Shown here piece after piece: positions 15,761-24,318 of a stretch of DNA of 64,000 bases. The notes below the pieces were generated by a model. The model made no database searches and was not told the origin of the DNA. It saw only the letters and a program-made list of their open reading frames with translations. The position numbers were made by a program, and so were the translations under genes. Within the stretch, counting starts at the first letter, position 1; every line of letters starts with the position of its first letter. This DNA is from Umezawaea tangerina (GTDB taxonomy: Bacteria > Actinomycetota > Actinomycetes > Mycobacteriales > Pseudonocardiaceae). The DNA is taken from contig NZ_PVTF01000002.1 of the NCBI RefSeq assembly GCF_003002815.1, positions 744,001 to 808,000 of the forward strand, written 5' to 3'.

Positions 15761-17617
15761 ATGAAGCTTACTCGCGTCTTGCTGGCGGTCGTGGTGGCCG
15801 CCGGGACCGTGGCGGTGCCGTCCGGGGCGGTCGGGACGGCCTCCGCCGACGTGTCGTGGGTGGGCCCGCTGAGCACGCGCGGGCGCTACGTCGTCGACGC
15901 GCGCGGCGACCGGTTCAAGCTCAAGTCCGGCAACTGGCACGGCGCGAGCGGCACCTACAACGGGTCGGGCGACATCGACGACCCGGCGAACCACCACGCG
16001 GGCGAGAAGTCCGACCAGATCCCGCTGGGGCTCGACCGGGCGCCGATGGACGCGATCATCGACGGCTTCGCCGAGCTGGGCCTCAACAGCGTGCGGCTCC
16101 AGTTCTCCAACCAGATGCTGCACGACACCACGCCGCTGGCGGACTCCTCCGTCGCGGCCAACCCGGACCTGCGCGGCAAGACCCCGCTCCAGGTGTACGA
16201 CGCGGTCGTGGCCAGGCTGACCGCGCGCGGCTTCGCGGTGATCCTCAACAACCACACCAACACCTCGCGCTGGTGCTGCGGCGTGGACGGCAACGAGCGG
16301 TGGAACACCAGCCAGTCCGTCGCGCGGTGGCAGGACGACTGGCTGTTCATGGCGCGCCGGTACGCCGCCAACAAGCGGGTGGTCGGCGCCGACCTGTACA
16401 ACGAGGTGCGGCGCACGGTGCTGGACGACCCGAACTGGGGCTGGGGCGACGACCACGACTGGGAGCGGGCGAGCCAGCTGGTGGCCGACCGGATCCAGCT
16501 GGAGGCCAACCCGGACCTGCTGATCATCGTCGAGGGCATCAACTGGACGGGCATCCCGGTCGACGGCCTCCCGCACGGGCGGCCGACGCTGGAACCGGTC
16601 CGGACGCTGTCGCACACGCTGGTCGACTCCGGGAAGCTCGTCTACTCCGCGCACTTCTACGGCTACACCGGGCCCAACCACTCCGGTGCGACCGGCATCG
16701 GCGAGACGCACGACCCGCGCTACCAGGACCTCTCCCCCGCCGAGCTGCGGGACGTGCTGTACCGGCAGGCGTTCTACGTTTCGGCGGAGACCGGAACGCA
16801 CTTCACCGCGCCCGTGTGGATCAGCGAGTTCGGCGTCGGCGGCCGGGAGAACACCGACCCCGCGTCGCGGGCGTGGTTCGAGCGGTTCGTGGACTACCTC
16901 GTGGAGACCGACGCGGACTTCGCCTACTGGCCGCTGGTCGGCTTCCACACCAACCGCACCGGCAACGGGTGGGCGCTGCTGCACTGGGACGCCGCGGGCA
17001 ACCGGATGGGCCTGTACGACGGTGACGACTGGCGCGCCTCGGCGTGGTCGCGGCTCGTCGGGTCGGCCGGTCGGACCGGCCAGGTCCCGGTCGCCGACCG
17101 CTGGTCCATGCTCACCCTGGACCACGGCGACTTCCAGCAGTCCAGGGCTGCCCGCGCGCTGGGCGACTGGAACTCCGGCGCCCGCAAGGCGGTGTGCCCG
17201 GACGGCCAGCGCGTGATCGGGCTGGGCCACACCGGGAACCGCGGCCTGTGCACGGGTTCCGCGGCGGCACCGACGTCCTTCGTGGTGGTGCGCGACGAGT
17301 CCTACGTGGACACCGACTGGGCGGGCGGGTACACGAAGGCGCAGTGCCCGGCCGACCACTACCTGGTCGGCTACAGCGTCAACGGCGCCGCGTTCTCGGC
17401 CGCGCTGTGCGCCCGGTCCGCGGTCCCGCTGGGGCGCACCGGCCGCACGGTGTGGTTCGACCGCGGCGACAACCGCCCCTCCGGCGGGCCGGGCGGGGAG
17501 TTCGCGTACGGCAGCTACAAGGGGCAGTGCGCGGCGGACGAGTACGTCGCCGGGGTCGCCTACACGGGGCGGATCGGGTCGGGGCGGACGCCCGACGCGA
17601 TCTTCTGCCGCCGTTGA
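15761..17617 (+). CDS. Secreted GH5 cellulase-like enzyme with Cys-repeat C-terminal module
   Basis: 618 residues. A signal peptide (MKLTRVLLAVVVAAGTVAVPSG...ASA) is followed by a GH5 TIM barrel (~30-430): FKLKSGNWHGASG, LGLNSVRLQFSN, VILNNHTNTS, DLYNEVRR (acid/base Glu ~215), YSAHFYGYTG and VWISEFGVGG (nucleophile Glu ~356). This is the layout of bacterial endoglucanase/endoglycoceramidase-like GH5 enzymes. The last ~150 residues hold three Cys-bounded repeats (VCPDGQRVIGLG...LC; QCPADHYLVGY...LC; QCAADEYVAGVAY...FC), probably a small binding module with one disulfide per repeat. No classical cellulose-binding domain is seen. Substrate is inferred only at family level. Confidence 0.85.
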   Translation: MKLTRVLLAVVVAAGTVAVPSGAVGTASADVSWVGPLSTRGRYVVDARGDRFKLKSGNWHGASGTYNGSGDIDDPANHHAGEKSDQIPLGLDRAPMDAIIDGFAELGLNSVRLQFSNQMLHDTTPLADSSVAANPDLRGKTPLQVYDAVVARLTARGFAVILNNHTNTSRWCCGVDGNERWNTSQSVARWQDDWLFMARRYAANKRVVGADLYNEVRRTVLDDPNWGWGDDHDWERASQLVADRIQLEANPDLLIIVEGINWTGIPVDGLPHGRPTLEPVRTLSHTLVDSGKLVYSAHFYGYTGPNHSGATGIGETHDPRYQDLSPAELRDVLYRQAFYVSAETGTHFTAPVWISEFGVGGRENTDPASRAWFERFVDYLVETDADFAYWPLVGFHTNRTGNGWALLHWDAAGNRMGLYDGDDWRASAWSRLVGSAGRTGQVPVADRWSMLTLDHGDFQQSRAARALGDWNSGARKAVCPDGQRVIGLGHTGNRGLCTGSAAAPTSFVVVRDESYVDTDWAGGYTKAQCPADHYLVGYSVNGAAFSAALCARSAVPLGRTGRTVWFDRGDNRPSGGPGGEFAYGSYKGQCAADEYVAGVAYTGRIGSGRTPDAIFCRR

Positions 17618-17627
17618 GGGGCCGCCC

Positions 17628-18482
17628 GTGATCGTCGTGCCGCCCGAGTTCGCCCAGTGGCGGAGCAGGGTCGACGGCGCGGCCGGTCGGAGCTGGGTGG
17701 CGGCGCTGCCCGAGCTGGTGGAGCGGTTGTGCGCGCGGTGGGACCTGGTGGTCGACGACACCGCCGTCCGGCACGGCGGTTCGGGGTTGGCGGTCATGGT
17801 GCACCGGGCGGGCGTGCCGTGCGTGCTCAAGCTGAGCCGCGAGGCGTCCGACGAGGCCGTGGCGCTGACCGCGTGGGGCGGGCGCGGCGCCGTGCGGCTG
17901 CTGGAGGCCGAGCCCGACGCCCTGCTGCTCGAACGGCTCTCGCACCGCACCCTGCACGACGTCGCCCTGCCGGAGGCCGCCGAGGTCGCTGGCGCGCTGA
18001 TCCGCAGGCTCGCCGTCCCCGCCCCGGCCGGGCTGCCGGGTCTCGACGAGATCGCCTCCTCCATGGTCGACCGACTGGTGCCGGACTCCCCCGTGCCACC
18101 CGCGTGGGTGGACGCCGCGCGCGGGTACGCGGCCGAACTGGGCGGCGGCGACCTGCTGGTGCACGCGGACCTGCACTACGGCAACGTCCTGGCCGGGACC
18201 CGCGAACCGTGGCTGGCCGTCGACCCGCGCCCGATCCGCGGCCACCCGGAGTTCTCCGTGCCCGAACTGATGTGGACCCGCGCCGACGACCCCTCGGTGG
18301 AGTCCGACGCCGACGTCCGACGCCTGCTGCACACCATCGTCGAGGCCGGCGCACTGGACCCGTGCGCGGCGTTCGGCTGGACGGTCGCGCGCAGCGCCGA
18401 CTACTGGGCGTGGGGCCTGGAACAGGGGCTCACGATCGACCCCGCCCGCTGCGAACGGGTGCTGGCAGCGCTCCTCGGCTGA
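17628..18482 (+). CDS. Aminoglycoside/hydroxyurea antibiotic kinase-like phosphotransferase
   Basis: 284 residues from GTG 17628, 10 nt after the GH5 stop. It fits the streptomycin 6-kinase/hydroxyurea-kinase group: a nucleotide-binding N-lobe (GGSGLAVMVHRAGVPCVLKLSREASDEAVAL), LLERLSHRTLHD in the hinge, and catalytic loop LLVHADLHYGNVLAG with metal site AVDPRP (HxDxxxxN...D). Members phosphorylate streptomycin-like compounds, but many chromosomal copies have unknown natural substrates, so resistance cannot be assumed. It may be cotranscribed with the GH5 gene. Confidence 0.85.
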   Translation: MIVVPPEFAQWRSRVDGAAGRSWVAALPELVERLCARWDLVVDDTAVRHGGSGLAVMVHRAGVPCVLKLSREASDEAVALTAWGGRGAVRLLEAEPDALLLERLSHRTLHDVALPEAAEVAGALIRRLAVPAPAGLPGLDEIASSMVDRLVPDSPVPPAWVDAARGYAAELGGGDLLVHADLHYGNVLAGTREPWLAVDPRPIRGHPEFSVPELMWTRADDPSVESDADVRRLLHTIVEAGALDPCAAFGWTVARSADYWAWGLEQGLTIDPARCERVLAALLG

Positions 18483-18486
18483 CCGC

Positions 18487-18858
18487 TCAGAGCTCACCCG
18501 TGCGGAACTTGTCCAGCACCCGGCGTTCCCGCTTCGTCGGACGACCGGCGCCGCGATCGCGCCGGGCCACCGGAGCCGCGATCGCGGTGACCGGCGGCGG
18601 GGGCGGCGTGTGGTCGATCAGGCAGGTCGACGCGTCGGCCGCGCCGACCCGCTTCTGGATGACCTTGACGACCTCGACGATCCGGGTCGTATCCCCCACA
18701 CGGGCCCGCACGTGGTCCCCCGGCGACACCGTCGTCGCAGGCTTGGCAGGCCGATCGTTGACCCGCACGTGACCGCCCTTGCAGGCGGCGGCGGCGTCCG
18801 ATCGGGTCTTGGTCAACCGGACCGCCCACAACCAGCGATCCACACGAGTGGACTCCAC
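18487..18858 (-). CDS. S4-domain RNA-binding protein (Hsp15-like)
   Basis: 123 residues. The S4 domain fills the first 60 (VDRWLWAVRLTKTRSDAAAACKGGHVRVNDRPAKPATTVSPGDHVRAR), matching heat-shock protein 15/HslR-type proteins that bind stalled large ribosomal subunits. A basic tail follows (RRDRGAGRPTKRERRVLDKFRTGEL). GTG 18858 is the longest start; GTG 18843 (MDRWLW) has GGAG at the proper distance and matches the family start better. It is convergent with the kinase gene, with 4 nt between stops. Family is clear; ribosome rescue is inferred from Hsp15. Confidence 0.85.
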   Translation of the reverse strand: MESTRVDRWLWAVRLTKTRSDAAAACKGGHVRVNDRPAKPATTVSPGDHVRARVGDTTRIVEVVKVIQKRVGAADASTCLIDHTPPPPPVTAIAAPVARRDRGAGRPTKRERRVLDKFRTGEL

Positions 18859-19139
18859 CCGTCCATGATGCCCTGTCCCCGCGGCGCCTACCCTGCCGGT
18901 GCGTTCGGCATCCCGACGACATGAGGTCCTTGACGGCGTTCGCCGGTGGCAGCGCCCCGGTCACCGGGCAGGCCGCCGGAGTAGATCCCCTGGGACCCCG
19001 CGACCAGTCCAGGGGTGAACGGCCGGTCGTCCACCCCAACGCCTCAGACACCTCGCCGCCCTGCTCGGCGATCCCTTCGTCCGCACCAGGTGGCCGGGAG
19101 CCTGGCGGTCACACGGGAATCGGCTGCTCCCCGCAACGC

Positions 19140-19754
19140 CTACCCGGCCACCCGCAGCGCCACCGCGTCCAGCAGCAGCTCCAGCCCGAACCGGTACTCC
19201 GACTCGTGGTGGCAGACCGCGAGGTGGGCGGCGGACGCGGTGACGTGCGGCAGGCCGGAGGTGGTGAGGGTGGTGTGCCGGAGGGCGTCCGGGTCGGTGG
19301 TGGAGTTGATCTCGCGCAGCAGCGTGCCGATGACGTAGGCCAGCAGGGCGCGGGAGGCGTGGACGGCCTGTTCCGGGTCGTGGCCCGCGCGGGTCATGAG
19401 GGCGAGGGCGGCCTCGGTGACGGGGAGGGCGGGGTAGCCGAGCTGCCTGGTGAGGCTGAGCGAGGCGGTCCGGGGGTGGGCCAGGGCGGCGGCGCGGAAG
19501 GCGTGGGCGAGGGCGAGGGCGTCGGTGCGCCAGTCGGCGGTGGGGGCGGGCAGGGCGATGTCGGCGAAGACGACCTCGGCGATGGCGTCGAGCACGTCGT
19601 CCTTGTTCTTCACGTGGTTGTACAGCGACATGGCCTCGACGCCCAGCTCGGCGGCCAGCTTGCGCATGCTGAGCGCCTCCACGCCGTGCCGTTCGACCAG
19701 CGCGAGCGCGGCCGTGACGACCCTGGCCCTGCTGAGCGGTTCGCGTGCCCCCAT
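19140..19754 (-). CDS. TetR-family regulator with TetR_C-type ligand domain
   Basis: 204 residues from ATG 19754, preceded by GGAGGAGG. HTH: LSRARVVTAALALVERHGVEALSMRKLAAELGVEAMSLYNHVKNKDDVLDAI, the exact style of tetracycline-repressor subfamily proteins. The C-terminal domain (TADWRTDALALAHAFRAAALAHP ... FGLELLLDAV) fits the same group. It is divergent from the SnoaL-like/MBL-fold gene pair, with two CTTAC...GTAAG inverted repeats between them, so it likely represses that pair and itself. Confidence 0.88.
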   Translation of the reverse strand: MGAREPLSRARVVTAALALVERHGVEALSMRKLAAELGVEAMSLYNHVKNKDDVLDAIAEVVFADIALPAPTADWRTDALALAHAFRAAALAHPRTASLSLTRQLGYPALPVTEAALALMTRAGHDPEQAVHASRALLAYVIGTLLREINSTTDPDALRHTTLTTSGLPHVTASAAHLAVCHHESEYRFGLELLLDAVALRVAG

Positions 19755-19784
19755 CAGTCCTCCTCCACTGGGCCCCTTGACAAG

Positions 19785-19797
19785 CTTACGGCGTAAG
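19785..19797. promoter_or_regulatory. TetR operator, copy 1
   Basis: CTTACGGCGTAAG, inverted repeat with 5-bp arms (CTTAC/GTAAG), 31 bp upstream of the TetR start. Confidence 0.65.
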
Positions 19798-19814
19798 TGG
19801 GACCGTTTTTCCTT

Positions 19815-19829
19815 ACTTACAGCGTAAGT
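19815..19829. promoter_or_regulatory. TetR operator, copy 2
   Basis: ACTTACAGCGTAAGT, inverted repeat with 6-bp arms, 31 bp centre-to-centre from copy 1 and just upstream of the divergent SnoaL-like gene. Confidence 0.65.
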
Positions 19830-19850
19830 CACAGGGAGAAGCGCAAGACG

Positions 19851-20342
19851 ATGCTCACCGATACGCTCCGCGCGACGCGGGAGAAGATCGTGCTGGACCA
19901 CTTCCGCGACGAGGTCGCGCAGCAGTGGGACGACGTGCTGTCGACGTTCCCGCACCCGCGCTACGAGGTGATCGCCACCGGGGTCGTGCACGACGGCAAC
20001 GCGGCGGTGCGCGGGTACTACGCCGACACCCGCACGGCCTTCCCCGACCAGCACCACGAGATGATCCAGCTCCGGCACAGCGACGACGCCGTGATCTGCG
20101 AGTTCTACCTGCTGGGCACGCACCTCGGGCCGTTCGGCTCGGTGCCCGCGACCGGCAGCAGGTTCAAGGTGCGGATGACCGCCTACTTCATCTTCGAGGA
20201 CGACGTGCTGGTCTGCGAGCGCATCTACTTCGACGTCCTGACGATGCTCAAGCAGCTCATCGGCGGCCTGGACTTCAAGAAGCCCAAGAACTGGCTGCTC
20301 GTGATCAAGGCACTCCTCGGCGCCCGCAAGGAGCTCAAGTGA
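19851..20342 (+). CDS. SnoaL/NTF2-like protein
   Basis: 163 residues from ATG 19851. An alpha+beta cone fold is predicted: MLTDTLRATREKIVLDHFRDEVAQQWDDVLSTF, HPRYEVIATGVVHDGNAAVRGYYADTRTAFPDQHHEMIQLRHSDDAVICEFYLLGTHLGPFG, then RFKVRMTAYFIFEDDVLVCERIYFD. This is the SnoaL-like polyketide-cyclase/ester-cyclase fold, which in many proteins binds a small hydrophobic substrate without a fixed catalytic set. The stop overlaps the GTG start of the MBL-fold gene (GTGA), so the two are co-translated and probably act on the same compound. Divergent TetR control. Confidence 0.75.
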   Translation: MLTDTLRATREKIVLDHFRDEVAQQWDDVLSTFPHPRYEVIATGVVHDGNAAVRGYYADTRTAFPDQHHEMIQLRHSDDAVICEFYLLGTHLGPFGSVPATGSRFKVRMTAYFIFEDDVLVCERIYFDVLTMLKQLIGGLDFKKPKNWLLVIKALLGARKELK

Positions 20343-21457
20343 CCGACCGCGCACTCCCCGGACTTCCCGACGCGGCCGACGCGGGCGGGTTCGGGATCCC
20401 GCTGACCACGTTCGCCGACCTGTCCGCCGTGACCGGTGGTCCCGGCGCGAAGCTGGAGTGGATCAGGACCAGGGCCGACGACTTCCGCCGCGAGTTCTCC
20501 TCCAGCGGCACGCCGGACAGCGTCTCCACGCACGACCTGGTCACGCTGCCGTACCCGACGCGGTTCGGGCTGTTCCGGGCCGCGCTGTCCCCCGCGCCGT
20601 TCCTGACGATCACCAACCGGATGCTGGTGATCCGGTGGACCGAGAGCGACGGCCGGAAGCGGACGCTGCTGTTCGAGCCCAGCGACGTCGAGATGGGCCG
20701 GTACACGCCGTACTTCGAGGCGCTGGCGAAGAAGACGCCGGACGCGCTCGAGAAGCTGATGGTGAAGGAGAACCCGTCGGTCGGCGAGCACCTGGCCCGG
20801 CTGGGCATCCGCCCGGAGGAGGTCGACTACCTGCTGTTCGACCACCTGCACACGCAGGACCTGCGGCGCTGGGTCGGCACCACCACCGAGCAGGCCGACC
20901 TGGGCCGCCGGGTGGAGCCGTTCTTCCCCAACGCGCGGCTGGTCGTCCAGCGCGACGAGGTCGCGGCCATGCAGCAGCTGCACCCGTTGCAGCGCCCCTG
21001 GTACCAGGCGGGGCACTTCAAGGACCTGCGCCCCGAGGCGATCCTGGCCGTCGACGGCGGCGTGCTGCTCGGCCCCGGCGTGGCCGTGGTGCCCACGCCC
21101 GGCCACGTTTTCGGCAACCAGACGCTGATGCTCAACACCAGCACCGGGATCTGGGCCAGCAGCGAGAACGCCATCGCCGCCGAATGCCTCACGCCCGAGC
21201 ACAGCAGGCTGCCCGGCGTGCGCCGGTGGACGCGCGAGTGGCAGCAGGAGGTCGTGCTCAACGCCAACACCCTGGAGACCACCGCCGACCAGTACAACTC
21301 GCTGGTGCTGGAGAAGTGCGTCGTGGACCGGTCCCAGGCCGACTCGCGGTTCCTCCAGTTCTTCCCGTCAAGCGAGCTGACCGCGCACTGGATGAGCCCC
21401 GGCACCCGGCCGACCTTCACCCACAGGTCGATCACCCACGGGAGCCCGCTGGGCTGA
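20339..21457 (+). CDS. Metallo-beta-lactamase-fold hydrolase
   Basis: 372 residues from GTG 20339, overlapping the preceding stop. Metal motif LLFDHLHTQDLRRW (HxHxxD; the second Asp/His of HxHxDH is shifted) sits at about residue 167-177, and VVPTPGHVFGNQTLM supplies the second His. About 120 N-terminal residues (FRREFSSSGTPDSVSTHDLVTLPYPTRFGLF ... LLFEPSDVEMGRYTPYF) precede the metal motif, longer than in a minimal MBL protein. The enzyme is cytosolic and likely cleaves an ester or lactone. Substrate is unknown; the SnoaL-like partner suggests a shared catabolic or detoxification step. Confidence 0.75.
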   Translation: MTDRALPGLPDAADAGGFGIPLTTFADLSAVTGGPGAKLEWIRTRADDFRREFSSSGTPDSVSTHDLVTLPYPTRFGLFRAALSPAPFLTITNRMLVIRWTESDGRKRTLLFEPSDVEMGRYTPYFEALAKKTPDALEKLMVKENPSVGEHLARLGIRPEEVDYLLFDHLHTQDLRRWVGTTTEQADLGRRVEPFFPNARLVVQRDEVAAMQQLHPLQRPWYQAGHFKDLRPEAILAVDGGVLLGPGVAVVPTPGHVFGNQTLMLNTSTGIWASSENAIAAECLTPEHSRLPGVRRWTREWQQEVVLNANTLETTADQYNSLVLEKCVVDRSQADSRFLQFFPSSELTAHWMSPGTRPTFTHRSITHGSPLG

Positions 21458-21622
21458 TCGGGCGGTCGCGAGCACCCTCCTCCGCACGTCACTGCGCGTA
21501 GACCGGCGATCACGTTCGTGCGCCCGCACGAGGCACGGACGCGCCCATGCGGTCGGCGCATGAACCCCGAGCCGGGCACGGCATTAGTGTCTGCCCCAAA
21601 GCAGGGTTACTAGGAGGCTTGT

Positions 21623-22483
21623 GTGGCTGGCGAAGCAGGGCACGTCCACCGCTTGACCGAGCTGTTGCGGGAGAACGCGGATGTGCTGATCGGCAGGTGG
21701 GTCGAGTCAGCCGCGGCCTCGACGCGCGGGCGGTCCACCAGCGCCGAGCTCGAACGGGACTTCCGCGAGCTGTTCACGGCCGTGCTCCCGGTCGCGTCCG
21801 GTGACGGTCGGGACCTGTCCGGGAACGGCTACGCCGAGATCCGGTCGCTGCTGGAGGAGCTGTCGCGCACCCGCGCGCGGCAGAACTTCAGCCCGGCGGA
21901 GACGGCGTCGAGCGTGTTCGCGTTGAAGGAGCCGGTGTTCCAGCTGGTCGACGAGCAGAACGACCAGGACCTGTTCCGCCAGGTCCTGGGCTTCTCCTCG
22001 CTGCTGGACGCGCTGGGCCTGTGGACCTTCGAGTCCTACTCGCGCGCCCGCGAGAGCATCATCAAGGAGCAGTCCGAGCAGCTGCTGGAGCTGACCACGC
22101 CGGTGGTCAAGCTCTGGGAGGGCGTGCTCGCGGTGCCGCTGGTCGGCACGCTGGACTCGGCGCGCACGCAGGTCGTGATGGAGAAGCTGCTGGAGGCGCT
22201 GGTCGAGACCGGCTCCGAGCACGCGATCATCGACATCACGGGGGTGCTCGCGGTCGACACCCAGGTCGCGCAGCACCTGCTCAAGACCGTCGTGGCCGCC
22301 CGGCTGATGGGTGCCGAGTGCACCATCTCGGGCATCCGCCCGCAGATCGCCCAGACGATCGTGGCGCTGGGCATCGAGTTCGGCGACATCGCCACCAAGG
22401 CGACGCTCGCCGACGCGCTGCGGCACGCGCTGCGCCGGGAAGGCGTGGACGTGGTGCGCCGCGGCGACGGGGTGAAGCGCTGA
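21623..22483 (+). CDS. rsbR: Stressosome sensor RsbR (globin-like N-domain + STAS)
   Basis: 286 residues from GTG 21623 with AGGAGG upstream. The N-terminal ~150 residues are helical (LTELLRENADVLIGRWVESAA ... NFSPAETASSVFALKEPVFQLV), as in the non-heme globin domain of RsbR. A linker (SIIKEQSEQLLELTTPVVKLWEGVLAVPLVGTLDS) and a STAS domain follow (AIIDITGVLAVDTQVAQHLLKTVVAARLMGAECTISGIRPQIAQTIVALG). The Thr in DITG and DT correspond to RsbT-phosphorylated positions in B. subtilis RsbRA by family reasoning. First gene of a six-gene coupled operon; the stop overlaps the rsbS start. Confidence 0.9.
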   Translation: MAGEAGHVHRLTELLRENADVLIGRWVESAAASTRGRSTSAELERDFRELFTAVLPVASGDGRDLSGNGYAEIRSLLEELSRTRARQNFSPAETASSVFALKEPVFQLVDEQNDQDLFRQVLGFSSLLDALGLWTFESYSRARESIIKEQSEQLLELTTPVVKLWEGVLAVPLVGTLDSARTQVVMEKLLEALVETGSEHAIIDITGVLAVDTQVAQHLLKTVVAARLMGAECTISGIRPQIAQTIVALGIEFGDIATKATLADALRHALRREGVDVVRRGDGVKR

Positions 22484-22887
22484 TGGAACGCGTACCGATC
22501 CTCAAGATCGGTGGTGTGCTGCTCGTCTCGATCCAGATCGACCTCCACGACCAGAGCGTGCTCGCGCTCCAGGAGGACCTGGCCGAGCGGATCAGCGCCA
22601 CGGGCGCCCACGGCGTCGTGATCGACATCTCGGCGGTGGAGATCGTCGACTCGTTCATCGGCCGGATGTTCGCCACGATCGCCTCGATCTCGCGGCTGTT
22701 CGACGCCGACACCGTGGTCGTCGGCATGCGCCCCGCCGTGGCGATCACGCTGGTCGAGCTGGGGCTCACCCTCGGCGGGGTGCGCACCGCGCTGGACCTG
22801 GAGCGCGGCATGCGGATCCTGCGGGTCCTCGGCCAGGAGAGCGGGCGGATCCCCGCGGGCGACCCGACCGGACTGGAGTGGTCGTGA
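22483..22887 (+). CDS. rsbS: Stressosome scaffold RsbS (STAS)
   Basis: 134 residues, ATG 22483 overlapping the rsbR stop (TGATG). Single STAS domain: MERVPILKIGGVLLVSIQIDLHD, GVVIDISAVEIVDSFIGRMFATIASISRLF, VVGMRPAVAITLVELGLTLGGVRTALDLERG. The Ser in VDSFIG is the conserved RsbT target of RsbS proteins. It would form the stressosome core with RsbR and sequester RsbT. A short C-terminal extension (GQESGRIPAGDPTGLEWS) is beyond the usual end. Confidence 0.92.
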   Translation: MERVPILKIGGVLLVSIQIDLHDQSVLALQEDLAERISATGAHGVVIDISAVEIVDSFIGRMFATIASISRLFDADTVVVGMRPAVAITLVELGLTLGGVRTALDLERGMRILRVLGQESGRIPAGDPTGLEWS

Positions 22888-23291
22888 CGGCCTCCGGGCC
22901 CGAAGAGCTGCCCATCGTCTCGGACGAGGACGTGGTCCGGGTGCGCCAAGCCGTGCGCGGGTACGCCCAGCAGGTGCGCCTGTCGCTGGTGGACCAGACC
23001 AAGCTGGTCACCGCGACCAGCGAGCTGGCCCGCAACACGCTCGTCTACGGTGGCGGGGGCTCGGCGCGCATCGAGGTCGTCACCGACAACGGGCGCGAGG
23101 GCATCCGGGCGTCGTTCCAGGACGAGGGGCCCGGCATCCCGGACCTGACGCTCGCGCTGGCCGACGGCTGGAGCAGCGGCAAGGGCATGGGGCTCGGGCT
23201 GTCCGGCGCGCGCCGGCTCGTCGACGAGTTCGACCTCGACACCGAGGTCGGCCGGGGCACCACGGTGACGGTGGTCAAGTGGAAGCGCTGA
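22884..23291 (+). CDS. rsbT: Anti-sigma-type serine/threonine kinase RsbT
   Basis: 135 residues from GTG 22884 (GTGA overlap with the rsbS stop; GTG 22878 is an alternative). GHKL ATPase motifs: SELARNTLVYGGGG (N box), FQDEGPGIPDL (G1), and GKGMGLGLSGARRLVDEF (G2). RsbT phosphorylates RsbR and RsbS on stress and then leaves the stressosome to activate a partner, RsbU in Bacillus; here the PP2C-containing proteins downstream are the candidates. Confidence 0.92.
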   Translation: MTASGPEELPIVSDEDVVRVRQAVRGYAQQVRLSLVDQTKLVTATSELARNTLVYGGGGSARIEVVTDNGREGIRASFQDEGPGIPDLTLALADGWSSGKGMGLGLSGARRLVDEFDLDTEVGRGTTVTVVKWKR

Positions 23292-24316
23292 ACGAGGCGA
23301 CGTGCCTGCCGCTGGCCGAGGACGTCGAGTGGGTCCGCGTGGAGGAGCCCGCCGAGGTCGGTCGGGTCCGGCGGGTCGCGACGACGCTGGCCGAGCGGTT
23401 GGCGTTCCCGGCGACGCGGATCGCCGAGGTCGGCATCGCGGTGACCGAGATCGCCACGAACCTGCACAAGCACGCGCGCGAGGGCGTGGTGCTGGTGCGG
23501 TCGGTGCGCGGCACGACCCAGGCCGCCGTCGAGGTGCTCGCCGTGGACAGCGGTCCGGGCATCGCCGACGTGGGGCTGGCGTTCCAGGACGGGCAGTCCA
23601 CCACGGGCACGCTCGGGGTCGGGCTCGGGGCGGTGGCCAGGCTGGCCGACCGGTACGCGATCACCTCGCGGCCCGGTCGCGGCACCGCGCTGTCCGCGCG
23701 GTTCCACCCGCGCCGGGGCGACCTGCCGGAGATCCCCGAGGACGTCGCCGCCGGGATCACCCGCGCGATCGGCGGAGAGGAAGTCTGCGGCGACGCCTAC
23801 GCGGTGCGCCGGAGCCCCGGCCGGATGGTCATGATGATGTGCGACGGCTCCGGGCACGGCCCGCTGGCCGCCACCGCGTCCCAGGCGGCCGTCCGGCTGT
23901 TCTGCGAGCTGGGGCCGACCGCGCCGGAGGACCTCGTCGCGAGGATCCACCGGGAGCTGCGCGGCACCCGCGGCGGCGCGGTCGCGGTCGCCGACCTCGA
24001 CCTGGTCGGCCGGACCGTGCGGTACGCGGGACTGGGCAACATCGGGGGCGCCGTGCTGGCCGACGGCCAGAAGAAGGGCATGATCTCGGTCCCCGGTGTG
24101 GCCGGGTACCAGGCGCGCACGATCCGCGCGTTCGACTACCCGCTGCCCGAGGGCGCCGCGGTCGTCATGCACTCCGACGGCCTCACCGAGCGGTGGACCG
24201 TGGAGCAGGACGACGACCTCATGACCGCGGCGCCGCTGGTGATCGCGGGCGCCCTGCTGCGCGACGCGGGGGTGCGCAAGGACGACGCCTGCGTCCTGGT
24301 GGGGAAGACTCGCTGA
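23279..24316 (+). CDS. Fused GHKL ATPase-like domain and SpoIIE/PP2C phosphatase (RsbX-like)
   Basis: 345 residues from GTG 23279, overlapping rsbT by 13 nt. Residues ~20-135 are a second RsbT/RsbW-like ATPase (GIAVTEIATNLHKHAREGVV, VDSGPGIADVG, GTLGVGLGAVARLADRY). Residues ~150-345 are a SpoIIE phosphatase (GEEVCGDAYAVRRS, MMMCDGSGHGPLAATAS, VVMHSDGLTERW, KDDACVLVGK) with the Asp residues that bind the two metals. In RsbRST modules the RsbX phosphatase resets RsbR and RsbS; this ATPase-PP2C fusion is the likely equivalent. Frame and family are clear; the role is inferred from context. Confidence 0.88.
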   Translation: MEALNEATCLPLAEDVEWVRVEEPAEVGRVRRVATTLAERLAFPATRIAEVGIAVTEIATNLHKHAREGVVLVRSVRGTTQAAVEVLAVDSGPGIADVGLAFQDGQSTTGTLGVGLGAVARLADRYAITSRPGRGTALSARFHPRRGDLPEIPEDVAAGITRAIGGEEVCGDAYAVRRSPGRMVMMMCDGSGHGPLAATASQAAVRLFCELGPTAPEDLVARIHRELRGTRGGAVAVADLDLVGRTVRYAGLGNIGGAVLADGQKKGMISVPGVAGYQARTIRAFDYPLPEGAAVVMHSDGLTERWTVEQDDDLMTAAPLVIAGALLRDAGVRKDDACVLVGKTR

Positions 24317-24318
24317 CC

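Noticed and set aside
17628-18482. Streptomycin-kinase-like gene considered as a resistance gene of a biosynthetic cluster
   Set aside because: No aminoglycoside biosynthesis genes are nearby, and chromosomal homologues commonly have other or unknown substrates.
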